Assembly: GCA_025965895.1 (NCBI GenBank)
Contig: JAOPWC010000042.1
Coordinates: 1-61,443 of the forward strand
Length of the DNA stretch: 61,443 bases
Direction of reading: 5' to 3'
Source of the DNA: Mycobacterium sp.
GTDB lineage: Bacteria > Actinomycetota > Actinomycetes > Mycobacteriales > Mycobacteriaceae
Of the stretch, positions 1 through 8,072 are shown in pieces (the stretch's first letter is position 1; the number at the start of each line of letters is the position of its first letter). The position numbers and the translations under genes are program-made. The notes beneath the pieces are model-generated. The model ran no database searches. It was not told the DNA's origin and was given only the letters and a program-made list of their open reading frames with translations.

Positions 1-99
1 GGCAACCGTCTCGTGGGCATCTTGCACGGCTGCCTACGCCACCACACCGATTACGACGAACACACCGCCTGGGCGCACCGCACCTCAGCCGCGGCTTGA
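1..99 (+). CDS. IS110-like transposase, C-terminal end (partial)
   Basis: Open from the window edge to TGA at 97-99, giving 32 residues. The pattern LVGILHGCL followed by a DYDEHTAWAHRT stretch matches what I remember of the extreme C terminus of actinobacterial IS110-family transposases; this is recognition by eye only. The rest of the element lies left of the window. In M. tuberculosis the gene converging on ephE here is marP (Rv3671c), so an insertion sequence probably sits between them. It could instead be the tail of an unrelated protein. Confidence 0.5.
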   Translation, partial: GNRLVGILHGCLRHHTDYDEHTAWAHRTSAAA

Positions 100-119
100 C
101 ACTTACGAACCTGGGATGT

Positions 120-1121
120 CTAGCTGGACGGTGCTCCGTACACCTGCGTGAGGAACCGCGTCAGCTGTTTGTTCACCACCTCAGGAGCCTCTTCGTGGCT
201 GAAATGCCCTGCGCCTGCTACAGATACGAAACGGCCGTGAGGCGCATAGCGTTCCGTGCGGTGAACCGAATCGGCGAGCACATACGGGTCGGCGTCGCCG
301 CGCAGGTGCAGCAGCGGCACGCTTACCTGACGGTTCATCAGCTTCATGAACCGCCAACCCTCGCTTCTCAACTGGCTTCGCACCGCCCACCGCTGGTACT
401 CCAACGCGCAGTGCGCCGCGGACGGAATCTGGATCGCCGTGCGCATGTGCGAAACGGTCTTGGTGAAATCCTGTGTCCCAACCCATTTCGCGCCTGCCCT
501 GGCGCGCACAAGGTTCTCCAGCTGGTCGGCGTCGCGCCGCGTCAGCCAGCGTTCCGGCCACATCGGCACCTGATAGCGCAGCAGTGACGGCAGCAGCGCC
601 CGGCCCTGATCGCGCCGGGTCAACGCCGAGGCCCGCAGCGCGGCCGGGTGCGGGGAGCTGACCGCGGCGATCGCCCGCACCAACCGCGGGTGCAGCATCG
701 AGGTCGCCCAACACACCAGGCCGCCGTCGGCGTGGCCGACCAGCGTGGCCGACGAGTGGCCCAGTGCCCGGATCAGCCCCGCGGTGTCGCCGGCCAACGT
801 CCAGCCGTCGTAGCCGCGTGGTGGTTTGTCACTGCCGCCGTAGCCGCGCAGGTCCACGGCGACGAACCGCGCGCCCGACAGCCCGCGCAACTGGTGACGC
901 CATGACCACCAGAACGAGCCGAACCCGTGAAGAAGCATGACAAGTGGCCGGCCGGTCGCCGGAGCCGCCGGGCCGGCGACATGCCGTCCAGGGGTGGACG
1001 AGTCCTGCTCGGGTACAAGGGCTTCGACGACGTGGAACCGGATGCCGTTGGCATGCACCTCCAGATGCCGCCACGGCCCGTCGATGCGCACGACCGACGG
1101 GGTGGGTGGCGGCACTACCAA
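120..1121 (-). CDS. ephE: Alpha/beta hydrolase, EphE-type epoxide hydrolase
   Basis: A 333-residue alpha/beta-hydrolase, orthologous in position and sequence to mycobacterial EphE (Rv3670). HGFG at residues 65-68 is the oxyanion-loop motif, and the nucleophile elbow GHADGG places Asp132 where epoxide hydrolases carry their nucleophilic aspartate. A C-terminal GAGHF supplies the catalytic His. There is no signal peptide, so it is probably cytosolic, hydrating an epoxide or related ester whose identity is unknown. Its start overlaps the end of the upstream holin-like gene by 7 bases, so the two are co-transcribed. Confidence 0.85.
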   Translation of the reverse strand: MVVPPPTPSVVRIDGPWRHLEVHANGIRFHVVEALVPEQDSSTPGRHVAGPAAPATGRPLVMLLHGFGSFWWSWRHQLRGLSGARFVAVDLRGYGGSDKPPRGYDGWTLAGDTAGLIRALGHSSATLVGHADGGLVCWATSMLHPRLVRAIAAVSSPHPAALRASALTRRDQGRALLPSLLRYQVPMWPERWLTRRDADQLENLVRARAGAKWVGTQDFTKTVSHMRTAIQIPSAAHCALEYQRWAVRSQLRSEGWRFMKLMNRQVSVPLLHLRGDADPYVLADSVHRTERYAPHGRFVSVAGAGHFSHEEAPEVVNKQLTRFLTQVYGAPSS

Positions 1122-1633
1122 CCCGATGGGTCAGTCTGAGCGCCCGGCCCGGCCGGAGGGAGCTTCGCCGCGGCCTGAGGAGTAGCCCTGTGATCATGGG
1201 AGGTCAACACCTCGCGCGTCTCCCTGACCGATTCGATGGTCTCCCGGGGCCCGCGGATTCGTCGCACCTTCAGGTAACCCAGTAGCGCGAGCACCGCCGT
1301 GACCACCACCATGATCCCGAACACGATCAGATATGCGGCCCACCGGTAGAGCCAGGTGTCCAGCAGCGCGGCAATGAAGAAGAAGAAAAAGAACGTCGAG
1401 TAGAACAGCACGACCAGCGCGGCGATGAAGAACAGGCTGCCAGTCAGGCCCTTCTTGACGTCGCGGGTGATCTCGGCGCGCGCCAACTCGACCTCGGCGC
1501 GCACCAGCGTCGACACCTGCGCGGTGGCGTCCTTGACCAGCTCACCGATGGATGGGTTGGCCGGCAGCACGTGAGGATCCGCCAGCGGGATTGACGTGAT
1601 TGTGTTGGGTACGCCGTTCTTGCCATTGGTCAC
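1115..1633 (-). CDS. Phage-holin-family (DUF1469-type) membrane protein
   Basis: 172 residues, the same size as Rv3669. A soluble N-terminal part (about 1-65, amphipathic helix rich in E/R) precedes two strong hydrophobic segments (about 70-95 and 103-125) and a charged tail, the layout of the Actinobacteriophage_holin_3/DUF1469 family. Function is unknown; family members are thought to be membrane adaptors rather than lysis proteins. The GTG start at 1633 is supported by a GGAGG ribosome-binding site 8 bases upstream on the minus strand. It leads a two-gene unit with ephE. Confidence 0.8.
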   Translation of the reverse strand: MTNGKNGVPNTITSIPLADPHVLPANPSIGELVKDATAQVSTLVRAEVELARAEITRDVKKGLTGSLFFIAALVVLFYSTFFFFFFIAALLDTWLYRWAAYLIVFGIMVVVTAVLALLGYLKVRRIRGPRETIESVRETREVLTSHDHRATPQAAAKLPPAGPGAQTDPSGW

Positions 1634-1785
1634 GGACGGTTCCTCCCGCTCTAGCTCGCGTCGTCGATGCGTTATGTTGCCATGCGACGGCTGCCGGGAC
1701 GAGATCGGCAGCGTCGTGCCTGCCTTTCAGCTACCCAGAGCGCGCCACGCGAAACTGTTACAGAAGTTACTGGTGTGGTCTGCGG

Positions 1786-1791
1786 TAGACT
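1786..1791 (+). promoter_or_regulatory. Candidate -10 (TAGACT) for the secreted protease
   Basis: TAGACT fits the mycobacterial TAnnnT -10 consensus. It would start transcription near 1798, about 40 bases before the TTG start at 1837. No convincing -35 is visible at standard spacing. Confidence 0.35.
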
Positions 1792-1836
1792 CCGCTGCGG
1801 TCCAACGCGGGTCGGTTCGTCGACGGGAGTCTTGCA

Positions 1837-2535
1837 TTGGGGGCCGCGCACCGCCGGCTGTTGACGATGATGGCGATCGCGGCGGCGCCGGCCGGCCTGG
1901 CTTTCCCCGCCTTTGCGGCTGCTGCCGCCGACAAGGTGGCGATCGGCGGTGGCGCCGGGATCGTGATCGGCGGCGACACGTTCTGCACGCTGACGACGAT
2001 CGGCCACGACAATCAAGGCAATCTGATCGGATTCACGTCCGCACACTGCGGAGGTCCGGGCGCGCAGGTCGCGGCTGAGGGCAACCAGGCAGCGGGAAGC
2101 CTGGGCACGATGGTCACAGGCAACGACAACCTCGACTACGCAGTGATCAAGTTCGACCCGAACAGAGTCGTCCCAGTCAACAACGTCAACGGCTTTGTGA
2201 TCAGGGGAATCGGTCCGGACCCGGCGTTCGGCGAGATCGCATGCAAGCTCGGCCGCACCACCGGCTACTCGTGCGGCGTCACCTGGGGTCCCGGCGAGAA
2301 GCCCGGCACCATCCTCAACCAGGTGTGCGGGCAGCCAGGCGATTCGGGAGCGCCGGTCACGGTCGACAACCGGCTGGTCGGCATGATCCACGGCGCGTTC
2401 AGCAACGAGCTGCCGACCTGCGTCATCAAGTACATCCCGCTGCACACGCCCGCGGTCACCGAATCCATCAACGCGGTGATGGCCGACGTCAACGCCCGGG
2501 GCCGGCCCGGTTCGGGTTTCGCGCCGGTCGGCTAG
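1837..2535 (+). CDS. Secreted chymotrypsin-fold (S1) serine protease
   Basis: 232 residues, ortholog of Rv3668c. A signal peptide (about residues 8-31, ending in an alanine-rich stretch) is followed by a compact trypsin-like domain with the full catalytic triad: His70 in AHCGG, Asp100 in LDYAV and Ser170 in GDSGAP. Cysteine pairs around 50/71 and 146/164 suit an exported, disulfide-bonded enzyme. The TTG start at 1837 has GGGAG 7 bases upstream; ATG codons at 1867 and 1870 are alternatives that shorten the signal peptide. The TAG stop overlaps the stop of acs on the other strand. Substrate unknown. Confidence 0.9.
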   Translation: MGAAHRRLLTMMAIAAAPAGLAFPAFAAAAADKVAIGGGAGIVIGGDTFCTLTTIGHDNQGNLIGFTSAHCGGPGAQVAAEGNQAAGSLGTMVTGNDNLDYAVIKFDPNRVVPVNNVNGFVIRGIGPDPAFGEIACKLGRTTGYSCGVTWGPGEKPGTILNQVCGQPGDSGAPVTVDNRLVGMIHGAFSNELPTCVIKYIPLHTPAVTESINAVMADVNARGRPGSGFAPVG

Positions 2536-4490
2536 CCGTCCACCTTGCCGGCCCGGATGGCTTCGAACACACCAGGATCCACCAACGTCGAGGTGTCGCC
2601 GAGCTCGCGGCCCTCGGCGACGTCGCGCAGCAGGCGGCGCATGATCTTGCCGCTGCGGGTCTTGGGCAGCTCCGGCACAACGTGGATCTCGCGGGGCTTG
2701 GCGATAGGTGAGATTTCCTTGGCCACTTGGGCTTTGAGCTCATCGACCATCTCATCGGCGGGTTTGGCGTTCGACTCGAGGATCACGAACGCGCAGATCG
2801 CCTGACCGGTGCGCTCATCGGTGGCGCCGACGACGGCCGCCTCGGCGACGTGGGAGTGGCCGACCAGTGCTGACTCCACCTCCGCGGTGGAAATCCGGTG
2901 TCCGGATACGTTCATCACGTCGTCGATGCGGCCCAGTACCCAGATATTGCCGTCCGCGTCGTAGCGTGCGCCGTCGCCGGCGAAGTACCAGCCCTGCTTG
3001 GCGAACCGCGACCAGTACGTCTCCCTGAACCGCTCAGGGTCACCCCAGATACCTCGCAACATCGACGGCCAGGGCTGATCGAGCACCAGGTAACCCGACG
3101 CCTGCTCGCCCTGGTCCGTGCCCGGCATGAGCTGATTACCGTCGTCGTCAACGATTTTCGCCGAGATCCCGGGCAGCGGCGACATCGCCGACCCCGGCTT
3201 GCACGCGGTCACGCCCGGCAGCGGAGAGATCATTGCCGCGCCGGTCTCGGTCTGCCACCACGTGTCCACGATCGGGGTCCGGTTGCCGCCGAAGGCGTCG
3301 CGGTACCAGCGCCACGCCTCCGGGTTGATCGGTTCGCCGACCGATCCCAGCAGCCGCAGGCTGGACAGGTCATGGGCATCGGGAATCTCGCGGCCGCCCT
3401 TCATGAAGCTGCGGATCAGCGTCGGCGCGGTGTAATAGATCGTCACCCCGTACTTTTCGATGACGTCGAAGTGCCGGTGCTCGTTCGGTGACGCCGGGGT
3501 GCCCTCGTACACCACCTCGGTCACGCCGTTGGACAGTGGTCCGTAGACGATGTACGTGTGTCCGGTGACCCAGCCGATGTCGGCGGTGCACCAGAACACA
3601 TCGGTGTCCGGTTTCACGTCGAAGACGTTGTAGTGGGTGTACGACGACTGGGTCAGATAGCCGCCGGCGGTGTGCATGATGCCTTTCGGCTTTCCGGTGG
3701 TGCCCGAGGTGTACAGCAGGAACAGCGGGTGCTCGGAATCGAACGCCTCAGGGGTGTGCTCGGCTGACGCCGGCTCGACGACGTCGTGCCACCAGAGGTC
3801 ACGGCCCTGCGTCCACGGCACGTCGATACCCGTCCGGCGCACCACCAGCACGTGCTCGACGGAGTCTTGGTCGTTGACGGCCTCGTCGGCCGACTCTTTC
3901 AGAGACACCGCCTTGCCGCGGCGGTACTGCCCGTCGGTGGTGATCAGCAGCTTGGCGTCGGCATCCTCGATCCGGGCCCGCAGCGCCGAGGAGGAGAAGC
4001 CGGCGAACACGACGCTGTGCAGCACGCCGAGCCGCGCGCAGGCCAACATCGCGACGATGGCCTCCGGAACCATCGGCATGTAGATCGCGACGCGGTCACC
4101 GGCGACGAGGCCGAGGTCGGTCAGCGCGTTGGCCGCCTTCGACACCTCACTGAGCAGGTCCGAGTATGTCAGTGTGCGGCTGTCGCCGACCGGTTCGCCT
4201 TCCCAGCAGATCGCGATGCGGTCGCCGTTGCCGGCCTCGACGTGGCGGTCGACGCAGTTGTACGCGACGTTGAGCTTTCCGCCGACGAACCACTTCGCGA
4301 ACGGCGCCTCCGACCAGTCGAGCACGTCGTTGAACGGGGTCTCCCAGGACAACCGGCCGGCCTGCTCGGCCCAGAAGCCGAGGCGGTCGGCTTCGGCGGC
4401 CTTGGACAACTCGGCGGTCGCGTTGGCGTTTGCGGCGAACTCTTCGGGCGGCGGGTAGGACGACGGGGCCTGCGCGTGCGTCTCTGTCAT
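2532..4490 (-). CDS. acs: Acetyl-CoA synthetase (AMP-forming)
   Basis: 652 residues, ANL superfamily (Rv3667 in M. tuberculosis). It converts acetate, ATP and CoA to acetyl-CoA in the cytosol. The P-loop-like YTSGTTGKPKG, the core YYTAPT and WWQTETG motifs and the C-terminal PKTRSGKIMRR are all present. Lys615 in the last motif is the residue acetylated by the cAMP-dependent acetyltransferase Pat in other mycobacteria (known for the family), so activity is probably controlled that way. I start at ATG 4490, not the in-frame ATG at 4532, because a -10 hexamer lies 7 bases upstream and the homologous sequence begins here. Convergent with the protease gene; the stops overlap by 4 bases. Confidence 0.95.
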   Translation of the reverse strand: MTETHAQAPSSYPPPEEFAANANATAELSKAAEADRLGFWAEQAGRLSWETPFNDVLDWSEAPFAKWFVGGKLNVAYNCVDRHVEAGNGDRIAICWEGEPVGDSRTLTYSDLLSEVSKAANALTDLGLVAGDRVAIYMPMVPEAIVAMLACARLGVLHSVVFAGFSSSALRARIEDADAKLLITTDGQYRRGKAVSLKESADEAVNDQDSVEHVLVVRRTGIDVPWTQGRDLWWHDVVEPASAEHTPEAFDSEHPLFLLYTSGTTGKPKGIMHTAGGYLTQSSYTHYNVFDVKPDTDVFWCTADIGWVTGHTYIVYGPLSNGVTEVVYEGTPASPNEHRHFDVIEKYGVTIYYTAPTLIRSFMKGGREIPDAHDLSSLRLLGSVGEPINPEAWRWYRDAFGGNRTPIVDTWWQTETGAAMISPLPGVTACKPGSAMSPLPGISAKIVDDDGNQLMPGTDQGEQASGYLVLDQPWPSMLRGIWGDPERFRETYWSRFAKQGWYFAGDGARYDADGNIWVLGRIDDVMNVSGHRISTAEVESALVGHSHVAEAAVVGATDERTGQAICAFVILESNAKPADEMVDELKAQVAKEISPIAKPREIHVVPELPKTRSGKIMRRLLRDVAEGRELGDTSTLVDPGVFEAIRAGKVDG

Positions 4491-4497
4491 GCAGCCG

Positions 4498-4503
4498 AGC
4501 CTA
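4498..4503 (-). promoter_or_regulatory. -10 box for leaderless acs transcript
   Basis: On the minus strand TAGGCT ends 7 bases before the acs ATG. No Shine-Dalgarno sequence lies in between, so the mRNA probably begins at or next to the start codon. It is divergent from the dppA promoter 70 bases away. Confidence 0.6.
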
Positions 4504-4570
4504 ATAAAGAATCGCCGCATCAACGTTGGCAATCCCGGAGGCGACGCGCGACACCGTGACGGGTGGCCTT

Positions 4571-4576
4571 TATTGT
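4571..4576 (+). promoter_or_regulatory. -10 box for leaderless dpp operon transcript
   Basis: TATTGT ends 6 bases before the GTG at 4583, the leaderless spacing, which selects that GTG as the dppA start. Confidence 0.6.
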
Positions 4577-4582
4577 CGGCGC

Positions 4583-6178
4583 GTGGGCCGAATGCGCGTG
4601 GTGGCAGCAGTCGCCGCCGCGGTCGCGCTGGTGGTCGCGGGTTGCGGTGGCGGCGGGGGCAGCGACGTCGTCACCGTCAACGGCGGGGAGCCGCAGAACC
4701 CACTGATCCCGACCAACACCAACGAGACCAACGGCGGACGCATCGTCGACCGGCTGTTCGCCGGGCTGATGTCGTACGACGCTCACGGCTCCCCGTCGTT
4801 GGAGGTGGCGCAGGCCATCGACACCACCGACAACGTCGACTACCGGATCACGCTGAAACCGGGCTGGATGTTCTCCGACGGCTCGGCGGTGACTGCGCGC
4901 TCGTTCGTGAACGCCTGGAATTACGGCGCGCTGACCACCAACGGGCAGCTGCAGCAGAGTTTCTTCAGCCCGATCGAGGGCTACGATTTGGTCGCGGCCG
5001 AAAAGCCCGCCGCGCAAACCATGTCGGGGCTCAAGGTCGTCAACGACAGCGAGTTCACCGTCCGGCTCAAGGCGCCGACCATCGACTTCACCATGCGCCT
5101 GGGGTTCGCGCCGTTCTATCCGCTGCCCGATGCCGCGTTCAAGGACATGGCCGCGTTCGGCCGCCACCCGGTCGGCAACGGGCCGTACAAGCTCGCGGAC
5201 GCGGATGCCTGGCAACACAACGTCAAGATCGACCTCGTCCCCAACCCCGGCTATCACGGCAGCCGGGTGGCGCAGAACAAGGGTCTGCGGTTCGTGTTCT
5301 ACGCCACCCTCGACACCGCCTACGCCGACCTGGTGGCCGGCAACCTCGACGTGCTCGACACCGTCCCCGCGAGTGCCCTGCCCACCTACCGGCGCGACCT
5401 GGGCGACCGGGCGATCACCGGCCCCGCGGCGATCAACCAGACGCTGGATACCCCGCTGCGGCTCGCCCACTTCAGCGGCGAGGAAGGCCGACTACGCAGG
5501 CTGGCGCTGTCGTGGGCGATCAACCGCCCGCAGATCTGTCAGCAGATCTTCAGCGGCACACGCTCCCCGGCAAGGGAATTCACCGCCGGCTCACTGCCCG
5601 GTTATGACGCGAGTATTCCCGGCAACGACGCGCTGACCTTCGATCCGGCACGGGCCAAGCAGTTCTGGGCGCGCGCGGACGCGATCTCCCCGTGGAGCGG
5701 CCAGTACGTCATCGCCTACAACGCCGACGGCGGGCACCAGGAATGGGTCGACGCGGTCGCCAACAGCATCAAGAACACGCTCGGAATCGACGCCGTCGGG
5801 GCGCCCCAACCCACGTTCGCCCAGATCCGCACCCAGATCACCGACCGCACGATCCAGACCGCGTTCCGCGCGGGCTGGCAGGGCGACTACCCGTCGATGC
5901 TGGAGTTTCTCGAGCCGCTGTTTGTCACCGGTGCCGGCTCCAACGACGTCGGCTACTCCAGTCCAGAGTTCGACCGGACGCTGATGACTGCCGAAGCGGC
6001 GCCGAGTCTGCCCGAGTCCTACCGGCTGACCAACGACGCGCAGCGAACCTTGTTGCGCGACATGCCGGTCGTGGCGCTGTGGGACTACATCAACGCGGCC
6101 GGCCGTTCCGCAGCGGTGCGTGATGTGACGATCAGCTGGAACGGTCTGCCGAACTACGACGGCATCGTCAAAGGCTGA
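4583..6178 (+). CDS. dppA: Peptide ABC transporter substrate-binding lipoprotein
   Basis: 531 residues from GTG 4583. The N terminus is a lipoprotein signal: two arginines, a hydrophobic run and lipobox VVAGC with the lipidated Cys at residue 21. The mature part is a SBP family 5 (DppA/OppA) receptor; the GNGPYKL motif and an EFDRTLMTAE segment are typical. It captures peptides outside the membrane for DppBCD. In M. tuberculosis the Dpp system (Rv3666c-Rv3663c) has been linked to heme and peptide uptake (from memory). Operon order dppA-B-C-D with 3 bases to dppB. A longer in-frame reading from 4526 has no start-site support. Confidence 0.9.
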   Translation: MGRMRVVAAVAAAVALVVAGCGGGGGSDVVTVNGGEPQNPLIPTNTNETNGGRIVDRLFAGLMSYDAHGSPSLEVAQAIDTTDNVDYRITLKPGWMFSDGSAVTARSFVNAWNYGALTTNGQLQQSFFSPIEGYDLVAAEKPAAQTMSGLKVVNDSEFTVRLKAPTIDFTMRLGFAPFYPLPDAAFKDMAAFGRHPVGNGPYKLADADAWQHNVKIDLVPNPGYHGSRVAQNKGLRFVFYATLDTAYADLVAGNLDVLDTVPASALPTYRRDLGDRAITGPAAINQTLDTPLRLAHFSGEEGRLRRLALSWAINRPQICQQIFSGTRSPAREFTAGSLPGYDASIPGNDALTFDPARAKQFWARADAISPWSGQYVIAYNADGGHQEWVDAVANSIKNTLGIDAVGAPQPTFAQIRTQITDRTIQTAFRAGWQGDYPSMLEFLEPLFVTGAGSNDVGYSSPEFDRTLMTAEAAPSLPESYRLTNDAQRTLLRDMPVVALWDYINAAGRSAAVRDVTISWNGLPNYDGIVKG

Positions 6179-6183
6179 GTGCT

Positions 6184-7110
6184 ATGGGTTGGTACGTCGG
6201 CAGGCGGGTGTTGCTGATGATCCCCGTGTTCCTCGGAGCGACGCTGCTGATCTACGCGATGGTGTTCCTGGTGCCGGGCGACCCGATCGCCGCGCTCGGG
6301 GGTGACCGGCCGCTGTCGCCCGGGCTTACCGCGCAACTCCATGCGCAATATCACCTCGACGACCCGTTCTGGCTGCAGTACGCGAAGTATCTGCAGGGTC
6401 TGCTTCGCGGGGACTTCGGCCGCTCGTTCTCGGGCCTACCGGTCAAAGAAGTAATGGCGCAAGCATTTCCGGTGACCATCCGGCTTGCGCTGATCGCACT
6501 CGGCGTGGAGGCGGTTTTCGGGATCGGGTTCGGCGTGATCGCCGGGCTGCGCAGGGGCGGGTTGTTCGATGCCGGCGTGCTGGTAATCAGCCTGGTCATC
6601 ATCGCGATCCCGATCTTCGTCCTGGGCTTTCTGGCGCAGTTCCTGTTCGGCGTGAAGCTAGGCATCGCCCCGGTGACGGTGGGCGACCAGGCCACGTTGG
6701 GCCGTCTGCTCCTGCCCGGCGTCGTGCTCGGCGCGGTGTCGTTCGCGTACGTGGTGCGGCTGATGCGGTCTGCGGTCAGCGAGAACGCCGGCGCCGACTA
6801 CGTGCGCACCGCCACCGCAAAGGGGCTGTCCGGGCCGCGCGTCGTGACGGTGCACATCCTGCGCAACTCATTGATCCCGGTGGTGACGTTCCTCGGTGCC
6901 GACGTCGGCGCGCTGATGGCGGGCGCGATCGTCACCGAGGGGATCTTCAACATCCACGGCATCGGTGGCGCGCTGTATCAGGCCGTCACTCGGCAGGAGG
7001 CCCCGACCGTGGTCTCCATCGTGACCGTCCTGGTCATCGTGTACCTGGTGGCCAACCTCGCCGTGGACCTGCTCTACGCGGCGCTGGACCCGCGGATCCG
7101 CTATGGCTGA
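6184..7110 (+). CDS. dppB: Peptide ABC transporter permease DppB
   Basis: 308 residues, BPD-type inner-membrane permease. It begins with the characteristic short first helix (YVGRRVLLMIPVFLGATLLIY) and the DPI(A)ALGG element, then five further membrane segments. The cytoplasmic EAA loop is seen as ADYVRTATAKGL, which docks onto the DppD ATPase. It forms the heterodimeric channel with DppC, whose start codon overlaps its last 8 bases, so the two are translationally coupled. Confidence 0.93.
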   Translation: MGWYVGRRVLLMIPVFLGATLLIYAMVFLVPGDPIAALGGDRPLSPGLTAQLHAQYHLDDPFWLQYAKYLQGLLRGDFGRSFSGLPVKEVMAQAFPVTIRLALIALGVEAVFGIGFGVIAGLRRGGLFDAGVLVISLVIIAIPIFVLGFLAQFLFGVKLGIAPVTVGDQATLGRLLLPGVVLGAVSFAYVVRLMRSAVSENAGADYVRTATAKGLSGPRVVTVHILRNSLIPVVTFLGADVGALMAGAIVTEGIFNIHGIGGALYQAVTRQEAPTVVSIVTVLVIVYLVANLAVDLLYAALDPRIRYG

Positions 7111-8041
7111 CGGTGAGGCGCGCCCGGGTCAGGAGCACTACGTCGCACCCGCGACAGATGATGCCGGGACAGCCGCCGAATACGGAGCACCCGCCGGGTT
7201 TTGGCGTGAAGCATGGCGAACGGTGCGCACCCGTCCAGAATTCATCGTAGCGGCCGCGTTGGTCGTGGTGATTCTGGCGATGGCCGCGTTCCCCGGCCTG
7301 TTCACCAGTGCCGACCCCACCTACGCCGACCCCAACCAGAGCCTGCTCGGGCCGTCGGCGCGGCACTGGTTAGGCACCGACCTACAAGGCCATGACATCT
7401 ACGCGCGCACCGTCTACGGCGCGCGGGCATCGGTCACCGTCGGGTTGGGCACCACCGTGGCGGTGGTGGTCATCGGCGGGACTCTGGGCTCGCTGGCCGG
7501 TTTTTACGGCGGCTGGCTGGACGCGCTCGTCTCCCGCCTCACCGACGTCTTCTTCGGTGTTCCGCTGCTGTTGGCCGCGATCGTGCTTGCCCAGGTGCTG
7601 CACCAGCGCACGGTGTGGACCGTGATCACGGTGCTGGCGGTGTTCGGCTGGCCCCAGTTGGCCAGGATCACCCGCGGCGCTGTGATCGCCGGCCGTGACG
7701 CCGACTATGTGCTGGCCGCCAAAGCGTTAGGGGTCAGCAGGTTTCGTACGCTGCTTCGGCACGTGATCCCGAACGCGCTTGGGCCGGTCATCGTGGTCGC
7801 GACGATCTCGCTCGGTGTCTTCATCGTCACCGAGGCGACGTTGTCGTACCTGGGTGTGGGGCTGCCCCCGGCGACGGTGTCGTGGGGAGGCGACATCAAC
7901 CTTGCCCAGAGCCGGCTGCGGTCCGGTTCGCCGATCCTGTTCTATCCGGCGGGCGCATTGGCGCTCACCGTGCTGGCCTTCGTGATGCTGGGCGACGTAC
8001 TGCGGGACGCGCTGGATCCGGCCTCGGAGGCAAGGCGATGA
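7103..8041 (+). CDS. dppC: Peptide ABC transporter permease DppC
   Basis: 312 residues. About 40 hydrophilic residues precede the first membrane helix, then the OppC-type RHWLGTDLQGHDIYAR signature, a BPD transmembrane domain with about six helices, and the EAA loop DADYVLAAKALGVS. Partner of DppB. The ATG at 7103 lies inside the end of dppB. The TGA stop at 8039-8041 forms an ATGA with an out-of-frame ATG at 8038 that opens a 12-codon mini-ORF leading to dppD. Confidence 0.93.
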   Translation: MADGEARPGQEHYVAPATDDAGTAAEYGAPAGFWREAWRTVRTRPEFIVAAALVVVILAMAAFPGLFTSADPTYADPNQSLLGPSARHWLGTDLQGHDIYARTVYGARASVTVGLGTTVAVVVIGGTLGSLAGFYGGWLDALVSRLTDVFFGVPLLLAAIVLAQVLHQRTVWTVITVLAVFGWPQLARITRGAVIAGRDADYVLAAKALGVSRFRTLLRHVIPNALGPVIVVATISLGVFIVTEATLSYLGVGLPPATVSWGGDINLAQSRLRSGSPILFYPAGALALTVLAFVMLGDVLRDALDPASEARR

Positions 8042-8072
8042 GCGATTGCGCGAAGAGCAGAACGCACGGCGC

